A stretch of 64,000 nucleotides of DNA from Angiostrongylus vasorum (Eukaryota; Nematoda; Chromadorea; Rhabditida; Metastrongylidae): NCBI GenBank assembly GCA_018806985.1, contig JADANN010000020.1, positions 1-64,000 of the forward strand. The letters are read 5' to 3'. The translations under genes were made by a program, and so were the position numbers. A model generated the notes under the pieces. It was not told the DNA's origin and did no database searches. It was given only the letters and a program-made list of their open reading frames with translations. Positions 1 through 13,000 of this stretch are shown one piece after another. Position 1 is the stretch's first letter; each line of letters opens with the position of its first letter.

Positions 1-1818
1 AATCATCCTCATTTGTCAGAACACTGAAGTCCGAAGCATTTTCAATGTGAAATGTACAGCAACCAGTATATGTCTAATACGTGCTTTCCCTTCCATCCAC
101 CGGAAAAGCATGCCCAAGACAGGAATCTGAACCTGCGTCGCCACTGCAGACGACGTGGAGTACTAACCACTATACTACTTGGGCCAGCCGTTAACCATCC
201 TCATTTGTCAGAACACTGAAGTCCGAAGCATTTTAATGTGAAATATACAGCAACCAGTATATGTCTAATACGTGCTTTCCCTTCCATCCACCGGAAAAGA
301 ATGCACAAGACAGGAATCGAACATGTGTCGCCACGACCACAACGTGGAGTACTAACAACTGTACTACTTGGGCCAACCGTTAACCATCCTCAATTGTCAA
401 AACATTAAGGTCTGACCCATTTCAGGGTGAAATCTACAGCAACCAGTATATGTCTAATACGTGCTTTCCCTTCCATCCACCGCAAAAGCATGCCCAAGAC
501 AGGAATCGAACATGTGTCGCCACGGCCACAACGTGGAGTACTAACCACTATACTACTTGGGCCAGCCGTTAACCATCCTCATTTGTCAGAACACTGAAGT
601 CCGAAGCATTTTAATGTGAAATGTACAGCAACCAGTATATGTCTAATACGTGCTTTCCCTTCCATCCACCGCAAAAAGCATGCCCAAGACAGGAATCGAA
701 CCTGCGTCGTCATGCAGACGACGTGGAGTACTAACCACTATACTACTTGGGCCAACCGTTAACCATCCTCATTTGTCAGAACACTGAAGTCCGAAGCATT
801 TTAATGTGAAATGTACAGCAACCAGTATATGTCTAATACGTGCTTTCCCTTCCATCCACCGCAAAAGCATGCCCAAGACAGGAATCGAACATGTGTCGCC
901 ACGGCCACAACGTGGAGTACTAACAACTGTACTACTTGGGCCAACCGTTAACCATCCTCAATTGTCAGAAACACTGAAGTCCGAAGCATTTTAATGTGAA
1001 ATCTACAGCAACCAGTATATGTCTAATACGTGCTTTCCCTTCCATCCACCGCAAAAGCATGCCCAAGACAGGAATCTGAACTGCGTCGCCACGTAGCCAC
1101 GACGTGGAGTACTAACCACTATACTACTTGGGCCAGCCGTTAACCATCCTCATTTGTCAGAACACTGAAGTCCGAAGCATTTTAATGTGAAATGTACAGC
1201 AACCAGTATATGTCTAATACGTGCTTTCCCTTCCATCCACCGCAAAAGCATGCCCAAGACAGGAATCGAACATGTGTCGCCACGGCCACAACGTGGAGTA
1301 CTAACCACTATACTACTTGGGCCAGCCGTTAACCATCCTCATTTGTCAGAACACTGAAGTCCGAAGCATTTTAATGTGAAATGTACAGCAACCAGTATAT
1401 GTCTAATACGTGCTTTCCCTTCCATCCACCGGAAAAGAATGCACAAGACAGGAATCGAACCTGTGTCGCCACGGCCACAACGTGGAGTACTAACCACTAT
1501 ACTACTTGGGCCAGCCGGTAACCATCCTCATTTGTCAGAACACTGAAGTCCGAAGCATTTTAATGTGAAATGTACAGCAACCAGTATATGTCTAATACGT
1601 GCTTTCCCTTCCATCCACCGCAAAAGCATGCCCAAGACAGGAATCGAACATGTGTCGCCACGGCCACAACGTGGAGTACTAACAACTGTACTACTTGGGC
1701 CAACCGTTAACCATCCTCATTTGTCAGAACACTGAAGTCCGAAGCATTTTAATGTGAAATGTACAGCAACCAGTATATGTCTAATACGTGCTTTCCCTTC
1801 CATCCACCGCAAAAGCAT

Positions 1819-1889
1819 GCCCAAGACAGGAATCCGACCTGCGTCGTCATGTAGACGACGTGGAGTACTAACCACTATACTACTTGGGC
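1819..1889 (-). pseudogene. Example of the GTC-anticodon-like class
   Basis: Representative of the other common unit type. It aligns base for base with the His form (71 nt, perfect acceptor), but the anticodon loop is TCGTCTA. Position 34-36 reads GTC (Asp-like) and position 33 is C instead of the near-universal U. The anticodon stem CCACG/CATGA has two mismatches in this copy and one in copies reading CGTGA. The T loop is TCGGATT, which breaks the B box. The region can instead form a 7-bp hairpin CGTCGTC-TACAT-GACGACG. Many such units also carry GCACAAG at the acceptor, giving one mismatch. Most likely a non-functional amplified variant, not an Asp suppressor. Confidence 0.65.
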
Positions 1890-2007
1890 CAATCGTTAAT
1901 CATCCTCATCTGTCAGAACACTGAAGTCCGAAGCATTTTAATGTGAAATGTACAGCAACCAGTATATGTCTAATACGTGCTTTCCCTTCCATCCACCGCA
2001 ATAGCAT

Positions 2008-2078
2008 GCCCAAGACAGGAATCGAACATGTGTCGCCACGACCACAACGTGGAGTACTAACAACTGTACTACTTGGGC
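2008..2078 (-). pseudogene. Example of the damaged His-anticodon class
   Basis: Representative of a very common unit type. The length is still 71 nt, the acceptor stem is perfect, and the anticodon loop TTGTGGT keeps GTG. But the D loop reads AGTTGTTA (one of the two invariant G residues lost), the A box is TAGTACAGTTG, and the T stem is ACATG/CCTGT with one mismatch. The downstream TTTT is changed to TATT. The same combination recurs in many units (for example near 2950, 7510, 8450 and 11,110) and is usually followed by the alternative spacer. So it is an amplified subfamily, not scattered single mutations. Probably a poor Pol III template. Confidence 0.7.
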
Positions 2079-5000
2079 CAACCGTTAACCATCCTCAATT
2101 GTCAAAACATTAAGGTCTGACCCATTTCAGGGTGAAATCTACAGCAACCAGTATATGTCTAATACGTGCTTTCCCTTCCATCCACCGGAAAAGAACGCAC
2201 AAGACAGGAATCCGAACTGCGTCGTCACGTAGACGACGTGGAGTACTAACCACTATACTACTTGGGCCAGCCGGTAACCATCCTCATTTGTCAGAACACT
2301 GAAGTCCGAAGCATTTTAATGTGAAATGTACAGCAACCAGTATATGTCTAATACGTGCTTTCCCTTCCATCCACCGCAAAAGCATGCCCAAGACAGGAAT
2401 CCGACCTGCGTCGTCATGTAGACGACGTGGAGTACTAACCACTATACTACTTGGGCCAATCGTTAATCATCCTCATCTGTCAGAACACTGAAGTCCGAAG
2501 CATTTTAATGTGAAATGTACAGCAACCAGTATATGTCTAATACGTGCTTTCCCTTCCATCCACCGGAAAAGAACGCACAAGACAGGAATCCGAACATGCG
2601 TCGTCACGTAGACGACGTGGAGTACTAACCACTATACTACTTGGGCCAACCGTTAACCATCCTCATTTGTCAGAACACTGAAGTCCGAAGCATTTTAATG
2701 TGAAATGTACAGCAACCAGTATATGTCTAATACGTGCTTTCCCTTCCATCCACCGGAAAAGAACGCACAAGACAGGAATCCGAACTGCGTCGTCATGTAG
2801 ACGACGTGGAGTACTAACCACTATACTACTTGGGCCAGCCGTTAACCATCCTCATTTGTCAGAACACTGAAGTCCGAAGCATTTTAATGTGAAATATACA
2901 GCAACCAGTATATGTCTAATACGTGCTTTCCCTTCCATCCACCGCAATAGCATGCCCAAGACAGGAATCGAACATGTGTCGCCACGACCACAACGTGGAG
3001 TACTAACAACTGTACTACTTGGGCCAACCGTTAACCATCCTCAATTGTCAAAACATTGAAAGGTCTGACCCATTTTCAGGGTGAAATCTACAGCAACCAG
3101 TATATGTCTAATACGTGCTTTCCCTTCCATCCACCGCAATAGCATGCCCAAGACAGGAATCGAACATGTGTCGCCACGGCCACAACGTGGAGTACTAACA
3201 ACTGTACTACTTGGGCCAACCGTTAACCATCCTCAATTGTCAGAACACTGAAGTCCGAAGCATTTTAATGTGAAATGTACAGCAACCAGTATATGTCTAA
3301 TACGTGCTTTCCTTCCATCCACCGCAATAGCATGCCCAAGACAGGAATCGAACATGTGTCGCCACGGCCACAACGTGGAGTACTAACAACTGTACTACTT
3401 GGGCCAACCGTTGACCATCCTCAGTTTGTCAGAACACTGAAGTCCGAAGCATTTTAATGTGAAATATACAGCAACCAGTATATGTCTAATACGTGCTTTC
3501 CCTTCCATCCACCGGAAAAGAATGCACAAGACAGGAATCGAACATGTGTCGCCACGACCACAACGTGGAGTACTAACAACTGTACTACTTGGGCCAACCG
3601 TTAACCATCCTCAATTGTCAAAACATTAAGGTCTGACCCATTTCAGGGTGAAATCTACAGCAACCAGTATATGTCTAATACGTGCTTTCCCTTCTATAAA
3701 CCGGAAAAGAACGCACAAGACAGGAATCCGAACTGCGTCGTCACGTAGACGACGTGGAGTACTAACCACTATACTACTTGGGCCAGCCGGTAACCATCCT
3801 CATTTGTCAGAACACTGAAGTCCGAAGCATTTTAATGTGAAATGTACAGCAACCAGTATATGTCTAATACGTGCTTTCCCTTCCATCCACCGCAAAAGCA
3901 TGCCCAAGACAGGAATCCGACCTGCGTCGTCATGTAGACGACGTGGAGTATTAACCACTATACTACTTGGGCCAATCGTTAATCATCCTCATCTGTCAGA
4001 ACACTGAAGTCCGAAGCATTTTTAATGTGAAATGTACAGCAACCAGTATATGTCTAATACGTGCTTTCCCTTCCATCCACCGGAAAAGAATGCACAAGAC
4101 AGGAATCGAACCTGTGTCGCCACGGCCACAACGTGGAGTACTAACCACTATACTACTTGGGCCAACCGTTAACCATCCTCAATTTGTCAGAACACTGAAG
4201 TCCGAATCATTTTAATGTGAAATGTAAAGCAACCAGTATATGTCTAATACGTGCTTTCCCTTCCATCCACCGGAAAAGAATGCACAAGACAGGAATCGAA
4301 CATGTGTCGCCACGACCACAACGTGGAGTACTAACAACTGTACTACTTGGGCCAACCGTTAACCATCCTCAATTGTCAAAACATTAAGGTCTGACCCATT
4401 TCAGGGTGAAATCTACAGCAACCAGTATATGTCTAATACGTGCTTTCCCTTCCATCCACCGCAAAAGCATGCCCAAGACAGGAATCGAACATGTGTCGCC
4501 ACGGCCACAACGTGGAGTACTAACCACTATACTACTTGGGCCAGCCGGTAACCATCCTCATTTGTCAGAACACTGAAGTCCGAAGCATTTTAATGTGAAA
4601 TGTACAGCAACCAGTATATGTCTAATACGTGCTTTCCCTTCCATCCACCGGAAAAGCATGCCCAAGACAGGAATCCGAACATGCGTCGTCACGACAGACG
4701 ACGTGGAGTACTAACCACTATACTACTTGGGCCAGCCGTTAACCATCCTCATTTGTCAGAACACTGAAGTCCGAAGCATTTTAATGTGAAATGTACAGCA
4801 ACCAGTATATGTCTAATACGTGCTTTCCCTTCCATCCACCGGAAAAGAACGCACAAGACAGGAATCCGAACTGCGTCGTCATGTAGACGACGTGGAGTAC
4901 TAACCACTATACTACTTGGGCCAACCGTTAACCATCCTCATTTGTCAGAACACTGAAGTCCGAAGCATTTTAATGTGAAATGTACAGCAACCAGTATATG

Positions 5001-6941
5001 TCTAATACGTGCTTTCCCTTCCATCCACCGGAAAAGAACGCACAAGACAGGAATCCGAACTGCGTCGTCACGTAGACGACGTGGAGTACTAACCACTATA
5101 CTACTTGGGCCAACCGTTAACCATCCTCATTTGTCAGAACACTGAAGTCCGAAGCATTTTAATGTGAAATGTACAGCAACCAGTATATGTCTAATACGTG
5201 CTTTCCCTTCCATCCACCGCAAAAGAACGCACAAGACAGGAATCCGAACCTGCGTCGCCATGTAGCCACGACGTGGAGTACTAACCACTATACTACTTGG
5301 GCCAGCCGTTAACCATCCTCATTTGTCAGAACACTGAAGTCCGAAGCATTTTAATGTGAAATGTACAGCAACCAGTATATGTCTAATACGTGCTTTCCCT
5401 TCCATCCACCGCAAAAGCATGCCCAAGACAGGAATCGAACATGTGTCGCCACGACCACAACGTGGAGTACTAACAACTGTACTACTTGGGCCAACCGTTA
5501 ACCATCCTCATTTGTCAGAACACTGAGGTCTGACCCATTTTCAGTGTGAAATCTACAGCAACCAGTATATGTCTAATACGTGCTTTCCCTTCCATCCACC
5601 GCAAAAGCATGCCCAAGACAGGAATCGAACATGTGTCGCCACGGCCACAACGTGGAGTACTAACCACTATACTACTTGGGCCAGCCGTTAACCATCCTCA
5701 TTTGTCAGAACACTGAAGTCCGAAGCATTTTAATGTGAAATGTACAGCAACCAGTATATGTCTAATACGTGCTTTCCCTTCCATCCACCGCAAAAGCATG
5801 CCCAAGACAGGAATCGAACCTGTGTCGCCACGAGCCACAACGTGGAGTACTAACCACTGTACTACTTGGGCCAGCCGTTAACCATCCTCATTTGTCAGAA
5901 CACTGAAGTCCGAAGCATTTTAATGTGAAATGTACAGCAACCAGTATGTGTCTAATACGTGCTTTCCCTTCCATCCACCGCAAAAGCATGCCCTGAGACA
6001 GGAATCGAACCTGTGTCGCGACGGCCACAACGTGGAGTACTAACCACTGTACTACTTGGGCCAGCCGTTAACCATCCTCATTTGTCAGAACACTGAAGTC
6101 CGAAGCATTTTAATGTGAAATGTACAGCAACCAGTATATGTCTAATACGTGCTTTCCCTTCCATCCACCGCAAAAGCATGCCCAAGACAGGAATCCGACC
6201 TGCGTCGTCATGTAGACGACGTGGAGTACTAACCACTATACTACTTGGGCCAATCGTTAATCATCCTCATCTGTCAGAACACTGAGGTCTGGCCCGTTTC
6301 AGTGTGAAATGTAAAGCAACCAGTATATGTCTAATACGTGCTTTTCCCTTCCATCCACCGCAAAAGCATGCCCGAAAGACAGGAATCGAAGCTGTGTCGC
6401 CACGGCCACAACGTGGAGTACTAACAACTGTACTACTTGGGCCAACCGTTAACCATCCTCAATTGTCAAAACATTAAGGTCTGACCCATTTCAGGGTGAA
6501 ATCTACAGCAACCAGTATATGTCTAATACGTGCTTTCCCTTCCATCCACCGCAAAAGCATGCCCAAGACAGGAATCCGAACCTGTGTCGCCATGGCAGAC
6601 GACGTGGAGTACTAACCACTATACTACTTGGGCCAGCCGTTAATCATCCTCATCTGTCAGAACACTGAGGTCCGACGCATTTTCAATGTGAAATGTACAG
6701 CAACCAGTATATGTCTAATACGTGCTTTCCCTTCCATCCACCGCAATAGCATGCCCAAGACAGGAATCGAACATGTGTCGCCACGACCACAACGTGGAGT
6801 ACTAACAACTGTACTACTTGGGCCAACCGTTAACCATCCTCATTTGTCAGAACACTGAAGTCCGAAGCATTTTAATGTGAAATGTACAGCAACCAGTATA
6901 TGTCTAATACGTGCTTTCCCTTCCATCCACCGCAAAAGCAT

Positions 6942-7012
6942 GCCCAAGACAGGAATCGAACCTGTGTCGCCACGGCCACAACGTGGAGTACTAACCACTA
7001 TACTACTTGGGC
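6942..7012 (-). tRNA. tRNA-His (GTG), intact copy with Pol III terminator
   Basis: 71 nt that fold without a mismatch. Acceptor GCCCAAG/CTTGGGC; D stem GTAT/GTAC with a T-G wobble; D loop AGTGGTTA keeping the GG pair; anticodon stem CCACG/CGTGG around loop TTGTGGC (U33, anticodon GTG); T stem ACAGG/CCTGT with loop TTCGATT. The discriminator is A, and the base before position 1 is an encoded G, the -1 base that tRNA-His needs. TTTT follows four bases after the discriminator on the minus strand. A box TAGTATAGTGG and B box GGTTCGATTCC are good internal promoters. This is the best candidate functional gene among the array units I checked. Expression is inferred, not shown. Confidence 0.82.
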
Positions 7013-10000
7013 CAACCGTTAACCATCCTCATTTGTCAGAACACTGAAGTCCGAAGCATTTTAATGTGAAATGTACAGCAACCAGTATATGTCTAATACG
7101 TGCTTTTCCCTTCCATCCACCGCAATAGCATGCCCAAGACAGGAATCGAACATGTGTCGCCACGGCCACAACGTGGAGTACTAACCACTATACTACTTGG
7201 GCCAGCCGTTAACCATCCTCATTTGTCAGAACACTGAAGTCCGAAGCATTTTAATGTGAAATGTACAGCAACCAGTATATGTCTAATACGTGCTTTCCCT
7301 TCCATCCACCGCAAAAGCATGCCCAAGACAGGAATCCGAACCTGTGTCGTCATGTAGCCACGACGTGGAGTACTAACCACTATACTACTTGGGCCAACCG
7401 TTAACCATCCTCATTTGTCAGAACACTGAAGTCCGAAGCATTTTAATGTGAAATATACAGCAACCAGTATATGTCTAATACGTGCTTTCCCTTCCATCCA
7501 CCGCAATAGCATGCCCAAGACAGGAATCGAACATGTGTCGCCACGACCACAACGTGGAGTACTAACAACTGTACTACTTGGGCCAACCGTTAACCATCCT
7601 CAACTGTCAAAACATTAAGGTCTGACCCATTTCAGGGTGAAATCTACAGCAACCAGTATATGTCTAATACGTGCTTTCCCTTCCATCCACCGCAAAAGAA
7701 CGCACAAGACAGGAATCCGAACTGCGTCGTCACGTAGACGACGTGGAGTACTAACCACTATACTACTTGGGCCAGCCGGTAACCATCCTCATTTGTCAGA
7801 ACACTGAAGTCCGAAGCATTTTAATGTGAAATGTACAGCAACCAGTATATGTCTAATACGTGCTTTCCCTTCCATCCACCGCAAAAGCATGCCCAAGACA
7901 GGAATCCGACCTGCGTCGTCATGTAGACGACGTGGAGTATTAACCACTATACTACTTGGGCCAATCGTTAATCATCCTCATCTGTCAGAACACTGAAGTC
8001 CGAAGCATTTTAATGTGAAATGTACAGCAACCAGTATATGTCTAATACGTGCTTTCCCTTCCATCCACCGCAATAGCATGCCCAAGACAGGAATCGAACA
8101 TGTGTCGCCACGGCCACAACGTGGAGTACTAACCACTATACTACTTGGGCCAACCGTTAACCATCCTCATTTGTCAGAACACTGAAGTCCGAAGCATTTT
8201 AATGTGAAATGTACAGCAACCAGTATATGTCTAATACGTGCTTTCCCTTCCATCCACCGGAAAAGAACGCACAAGACAGGAATCCGACCTGCGTCGTCAT
8301 GTAGACGACGTGGAGTATTAACCACTATACTACTTGGGCCAATCGTTAATCATCCTCATCTGTCAGAACACTGAAGTCCGAAGCATTTTAATGTGAAATG
8401 TACAGCAACCAGTATATGTCTAATACGTGCTTTCCCTTCCATCCACCGCAATAGCATGCCCAAGACAGGAATCGAACATGTGTCGCCACGACCACAACGT
8501 GGAGTACTAACAACTGTACTACTTGGGCCAACCGTTAACCATCCTCATTTGTCAGAACACTGAAGTCCGAAGCATTTTAATGTGAAATGTACAGCAACCA
8601 GTATATGTCTAATACGTGCTTTCCCTTCCATCCACCGCAATAGCATGCCCAAGACAGGAATCGAACATGTGTCGCCACGGCCACAACGTGGAGTACTAAC
8701 CACTGTACTACTTGGGCCAGCCGTTAACCATCCTCATTTGTCAGAACACTGAAGTCCCGAAGCATTTTAATGTGAAATGTACAGCAACCAGTATATGTCT
8801 AATACGTGCTTTCCCTTCCATCCACCGGAAAAGAACGCACAAGACAGGAATCCGAACTGCGTCGTCATGTAGCACGACGTGGAGTACTAACCACTATACT
8901 ACTTGGGCCAGCCGTTAACCATCCTCATTTGTCAGAACACTGAAGTCCGAAGCATTTTAATGTGAAATGTACAGCAACCAGTATATGTCTAATACGTGCT
9001 TTCCCTTCCATCCACCGGAAAAGAACGCACAAGACAGGAATCCGAACTGCGTCGTCATGTAGACGACGTGGAGTACTAACCACTATACTACTTGGGCCAG
9101 CCGGTAACCATCCTCATTTGTCAGAACACTGAAGTCCGAAGCATTTTAATGTGAAATGTACAGCAACCAGTATATGTCTAATACGTGCTTTCCCTTCCAT
9201 CCACCGGAAAAGAACGCACAAGACAGGAATCCGAACTGCGTCGTCATGTAGATGACGTGGAGTACTAACCACTATACTACTTGGGCCAGCCGTTAACCAT
9301 CCTCATTTGTCAGAACACTGAAGTCCGAAGCATTTTAATGTGAAATGTACAGCAACCAGTATATGTCTAATACGTGCTTTCCCTTCCATCCACCGGAAAA
9401 GAACGCACTAGACAGGAATCGAACATGTGTCGCCACGACCACAACGTGGAGTACTAACAACTGTACTACTTGGGCCAACCGTTAACCATCCTCATTTGTC
9501 AGAACACTGAAGTCCGAAGCATTTTCAATGTGAAATGTACAGCAACCAGTATATGTCTAATACGTGCTTTCCCTTCCATCCACCGGAAAAGAACGCACAA
9601 GACAGGAATCCGAACTGCGTCGTCATGTAGACGACGTGGAGTACTAACCACTATACTACTTGGGCCAACCGTTTAACCATCCTCATCTGTCAGAACACTG
9701 AAGTCCGAAGCATTTTAATGTGAAATGTACAGCAACCAGTATATGTCTAATACGTGCTTTCCCTTCTATAAACACCGGAAAAGAACGCACAAGACAGGAA
9801 TCGAACATGTGTCGCCACGTACCACAACGTGGAGTACTAACCACTATACTACTTGGGCCAGCCGTTAACCATCCTCATTTGTCAGAACACTGAAGTCCGA
9901 AGCATTTTAATGTGAAATGTACAGCAACCAGTATATGTCTAATACGTGCTTTCCCTTCCATCCACCGGAAAAGAACGCACAAGACAGGAATCCGAACTGC

Positions 10001-13000
10001 GTCGTCACGTAGCACGACGTGGAGTACTAACCACTATACTACTTGGGCCAGCCGTTAACCATCCTCATTTGTCAGAACACTGAAGTCCGAAGCATTTTAA
10101 TGTGAAATGTACAGCAACCAGTATATGTCTAATACGTGCTTTCCCTTCCATCCACCGGAAAAGAACGCACAAGACAGGAATCCGAACTGCGTCGTCACGT
10201 AGACGACGTGGAGTACTAACCACTATACTACTTGGGCCAGCCGTTAACCATCCTCATTTGTCAGAACACTGAAGTCCGAAGCATTTTAATGTGAAATGTA
10301 CAGCAACCAGTATATGTCTAATACGTGCTTTCCCTTCCATCCACCGGAAAAGAACGCACAAGACAGGAATCCGAACTGCGTCGTCATGTAGACGACGTGG
10401 AGTACTAACCACTATACTACTTGGGCCAACCGTTAACCATCCTCATTTGTCAGAACACTGAAGTCCGAAGCATTTTAATGTGAAATGTACAGCAACCAGT
10501 ATATGTCTAATACGTGCTTTCCCTTCCATCCACCGGAAAAGAACGCACAAGACAGGAATCCGAACTGCGTCGTCATGTAGACGACGTGGAGTACTAACCA
10601 CTATACTACTTGGGCCAATCGTTTATCATCCTCATCTGTCAGAACACTGAAGTCCGAAGCATTTTAATGTGAAATGTACAGCAACCAGTGTATGTCTAAT
10701 ACGTGCTTTCCCTTCCATCCACCGGAAAAGAATGCACAAGACAGGAATCGAACATGTGTCGCCACGACCACAACGTGGAGTACTAACAACTGTACTACTT
10801 GGGCCAACCGTTAACCATCCTCAATTGTCAAAACATTAAGGTCTGACCCATTTCAGGGTGAAATCTACAGCAACCAGTATATGTCTAATACGTGCTTTCC
10901 CTTCCATCAAACCGGAAAAGAACGCACAAGACAGGAATCCGAACTGCGTCGTCACGTAGACGACGTGGAGTACTAACCACTATACTACTTGGGCCAACCG
11001 TTAACCATCCTCATTTGTCAGAACACTGAAGTCCGAAGCATTTTAATGTGAAATGTACAGCAACCAGTATATGTCTAATACGTGCTTTCCCTTCCATCCA
11101 CCGCAATAGCATGCCCAAGACAGGAATCGAACATGTGTCGCCACGACCACAACGTGGAGTACTAACCACTATACTACTTGGGCCAACCGTTAACCATCCT
11201 CATTTGTCAGAACACTGAAGTCCGAAGCATTTTAATGTGAAATGTACAGCAACCAGTATATGTCTAATACGTGCTTTCCCTTCCATCCACCGCAAAAGCA
11301 TGCCCAAGACAGGAATCCGACCTGCGTCGTCATGTAGACGACGTGGAGTATTAACCACTATACTACTTGGGCCAATCGTTAATCATCCTCATCTGTCAGA
11401 ACACTGAAGTCCGAAGCATTTTAATGTGAAATGTACAGCAACCAGTATATGTCTAATACGTGCTTTCCCTTCCATCCACCGCAATAGCATGCCCAAGACA
11501 GGAATCGAACATGTGTCGCCACGACCACAACGTGGAGTACTAACAACTGTACTACTTGGGCCAACCGTTAACCATCCTCAATTGTCAAAACATTAAGGTC
11601 TGACCCATTTCAGGGTGAAATCTACAGCAACCAGTATATGTCTAATACGTGCTTTCCCTTCCATCCACCGCAAAAGCATGCCCAAGACAGGAATCCGAAC
11701 TGCGTCGTCACGTAGACGACGTGGAGTACTAACCACTATACTACTTGGGCCAGCCGGTAACCATCCTCATTTGTCAGAACACTGAAGTCCGAAGCATTTT
11801 AATGTGAAATGTACAGCAACCAGTATATGTCTAATACGTGCTTTCCCTTCCATCCACCGCAAAAGCATGCCCAAGACAGGAATCCGACCTGCGTCGTCAT
11901 GTAGACGACGTGGAGTATTAACCACTATACTACTTGGGCCAATCGTTAATCATCCTCATCTGTCAGAACACTGAAGTCCGAAGCATTTTAATGTGAAATG
12001 TACAGCAACCAGTATATGTCTAATACGTGCTTTCCCTTCCATCCACCGCAATAGCATGCCCAAGACAGGAATCGAACATGTGTCGCCACGGCCACAACGT
12101 GGAGTACTAACCACTATACTACTTGGGCCAGCCGTTAACCATCCTCATTTGTCAGAACACTGAAGTCCGAAGCATTTTAATGTGAAATGTACAGCAACCA
12201 GTATATGTCTAATACGTGCTTTCCCTTCCATCCACCGGAAAAGAACGCACAAGACAGGAATCCGACCTGCGTCGTCATGTAGACGACGTGGAGTATTAAC
12301 CACTATACTACTTGGGCCAATCGTTAATCATCCTCATCTGTCAGAACACTGAAGTCCGAAGCATTTTAATGTGAAATGTAAAGCAACCAGTATATGTCTA
12401 ATACGTGCTTTCCCTTCCATCCACCGCAATAGCATGCCCAAGACAGGAATCGAACATGTGTCGCCACGACCACAACGTGGAGTACTAACAACTGTACTAC
12501 TTGGGCCAACCGTTAACCATCCTCATTTGTCAGAACACTGAAGTCCGAAGCATTTTAATGTGAAATGTACAGCAACCAGTATATGTCTAATACGTGCTTT
12601 CCCTTCCATCCACCGCAATAGCATGCCCAAGACAGGAATCGAACATGTGTCGCCACGGCCACAACGTGGAGTACTAACCACTATACTACTTGGGCCAGCC
12701 GTTAACCATCCTCATTTGTCAGAACACTGAAGTCCGAAGCATTTTAATGTGAAATGTACAGCAACCAGTATATGTCTAATACGTGCTTTCCCTTCCATCC
12801 ACCGGAAAAGAACGCACAAGACAGGAATCCGACCTGCGTCGTCATGTAGACGACGTGGAGTATTAACCACTATACTACTTGGGCCAATCGTTAATCATCC
12901 TCATCTGTCAGAACACTGAAGTCCGAAGCATTTTAATGTGAAATGTAAAGCAACCAGTATATGTCTAATACGTGCTTTCCCTTCCATCCACCGCAATAGC

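Noticed and set aside
1819..1889. Calling the GTC class a functional tRNA-Asp
   Set aside because: C33 replaces U33, the anticodon stem has mismatches and the B box is broken; the acceptor and D arm are those of tRNA-His.
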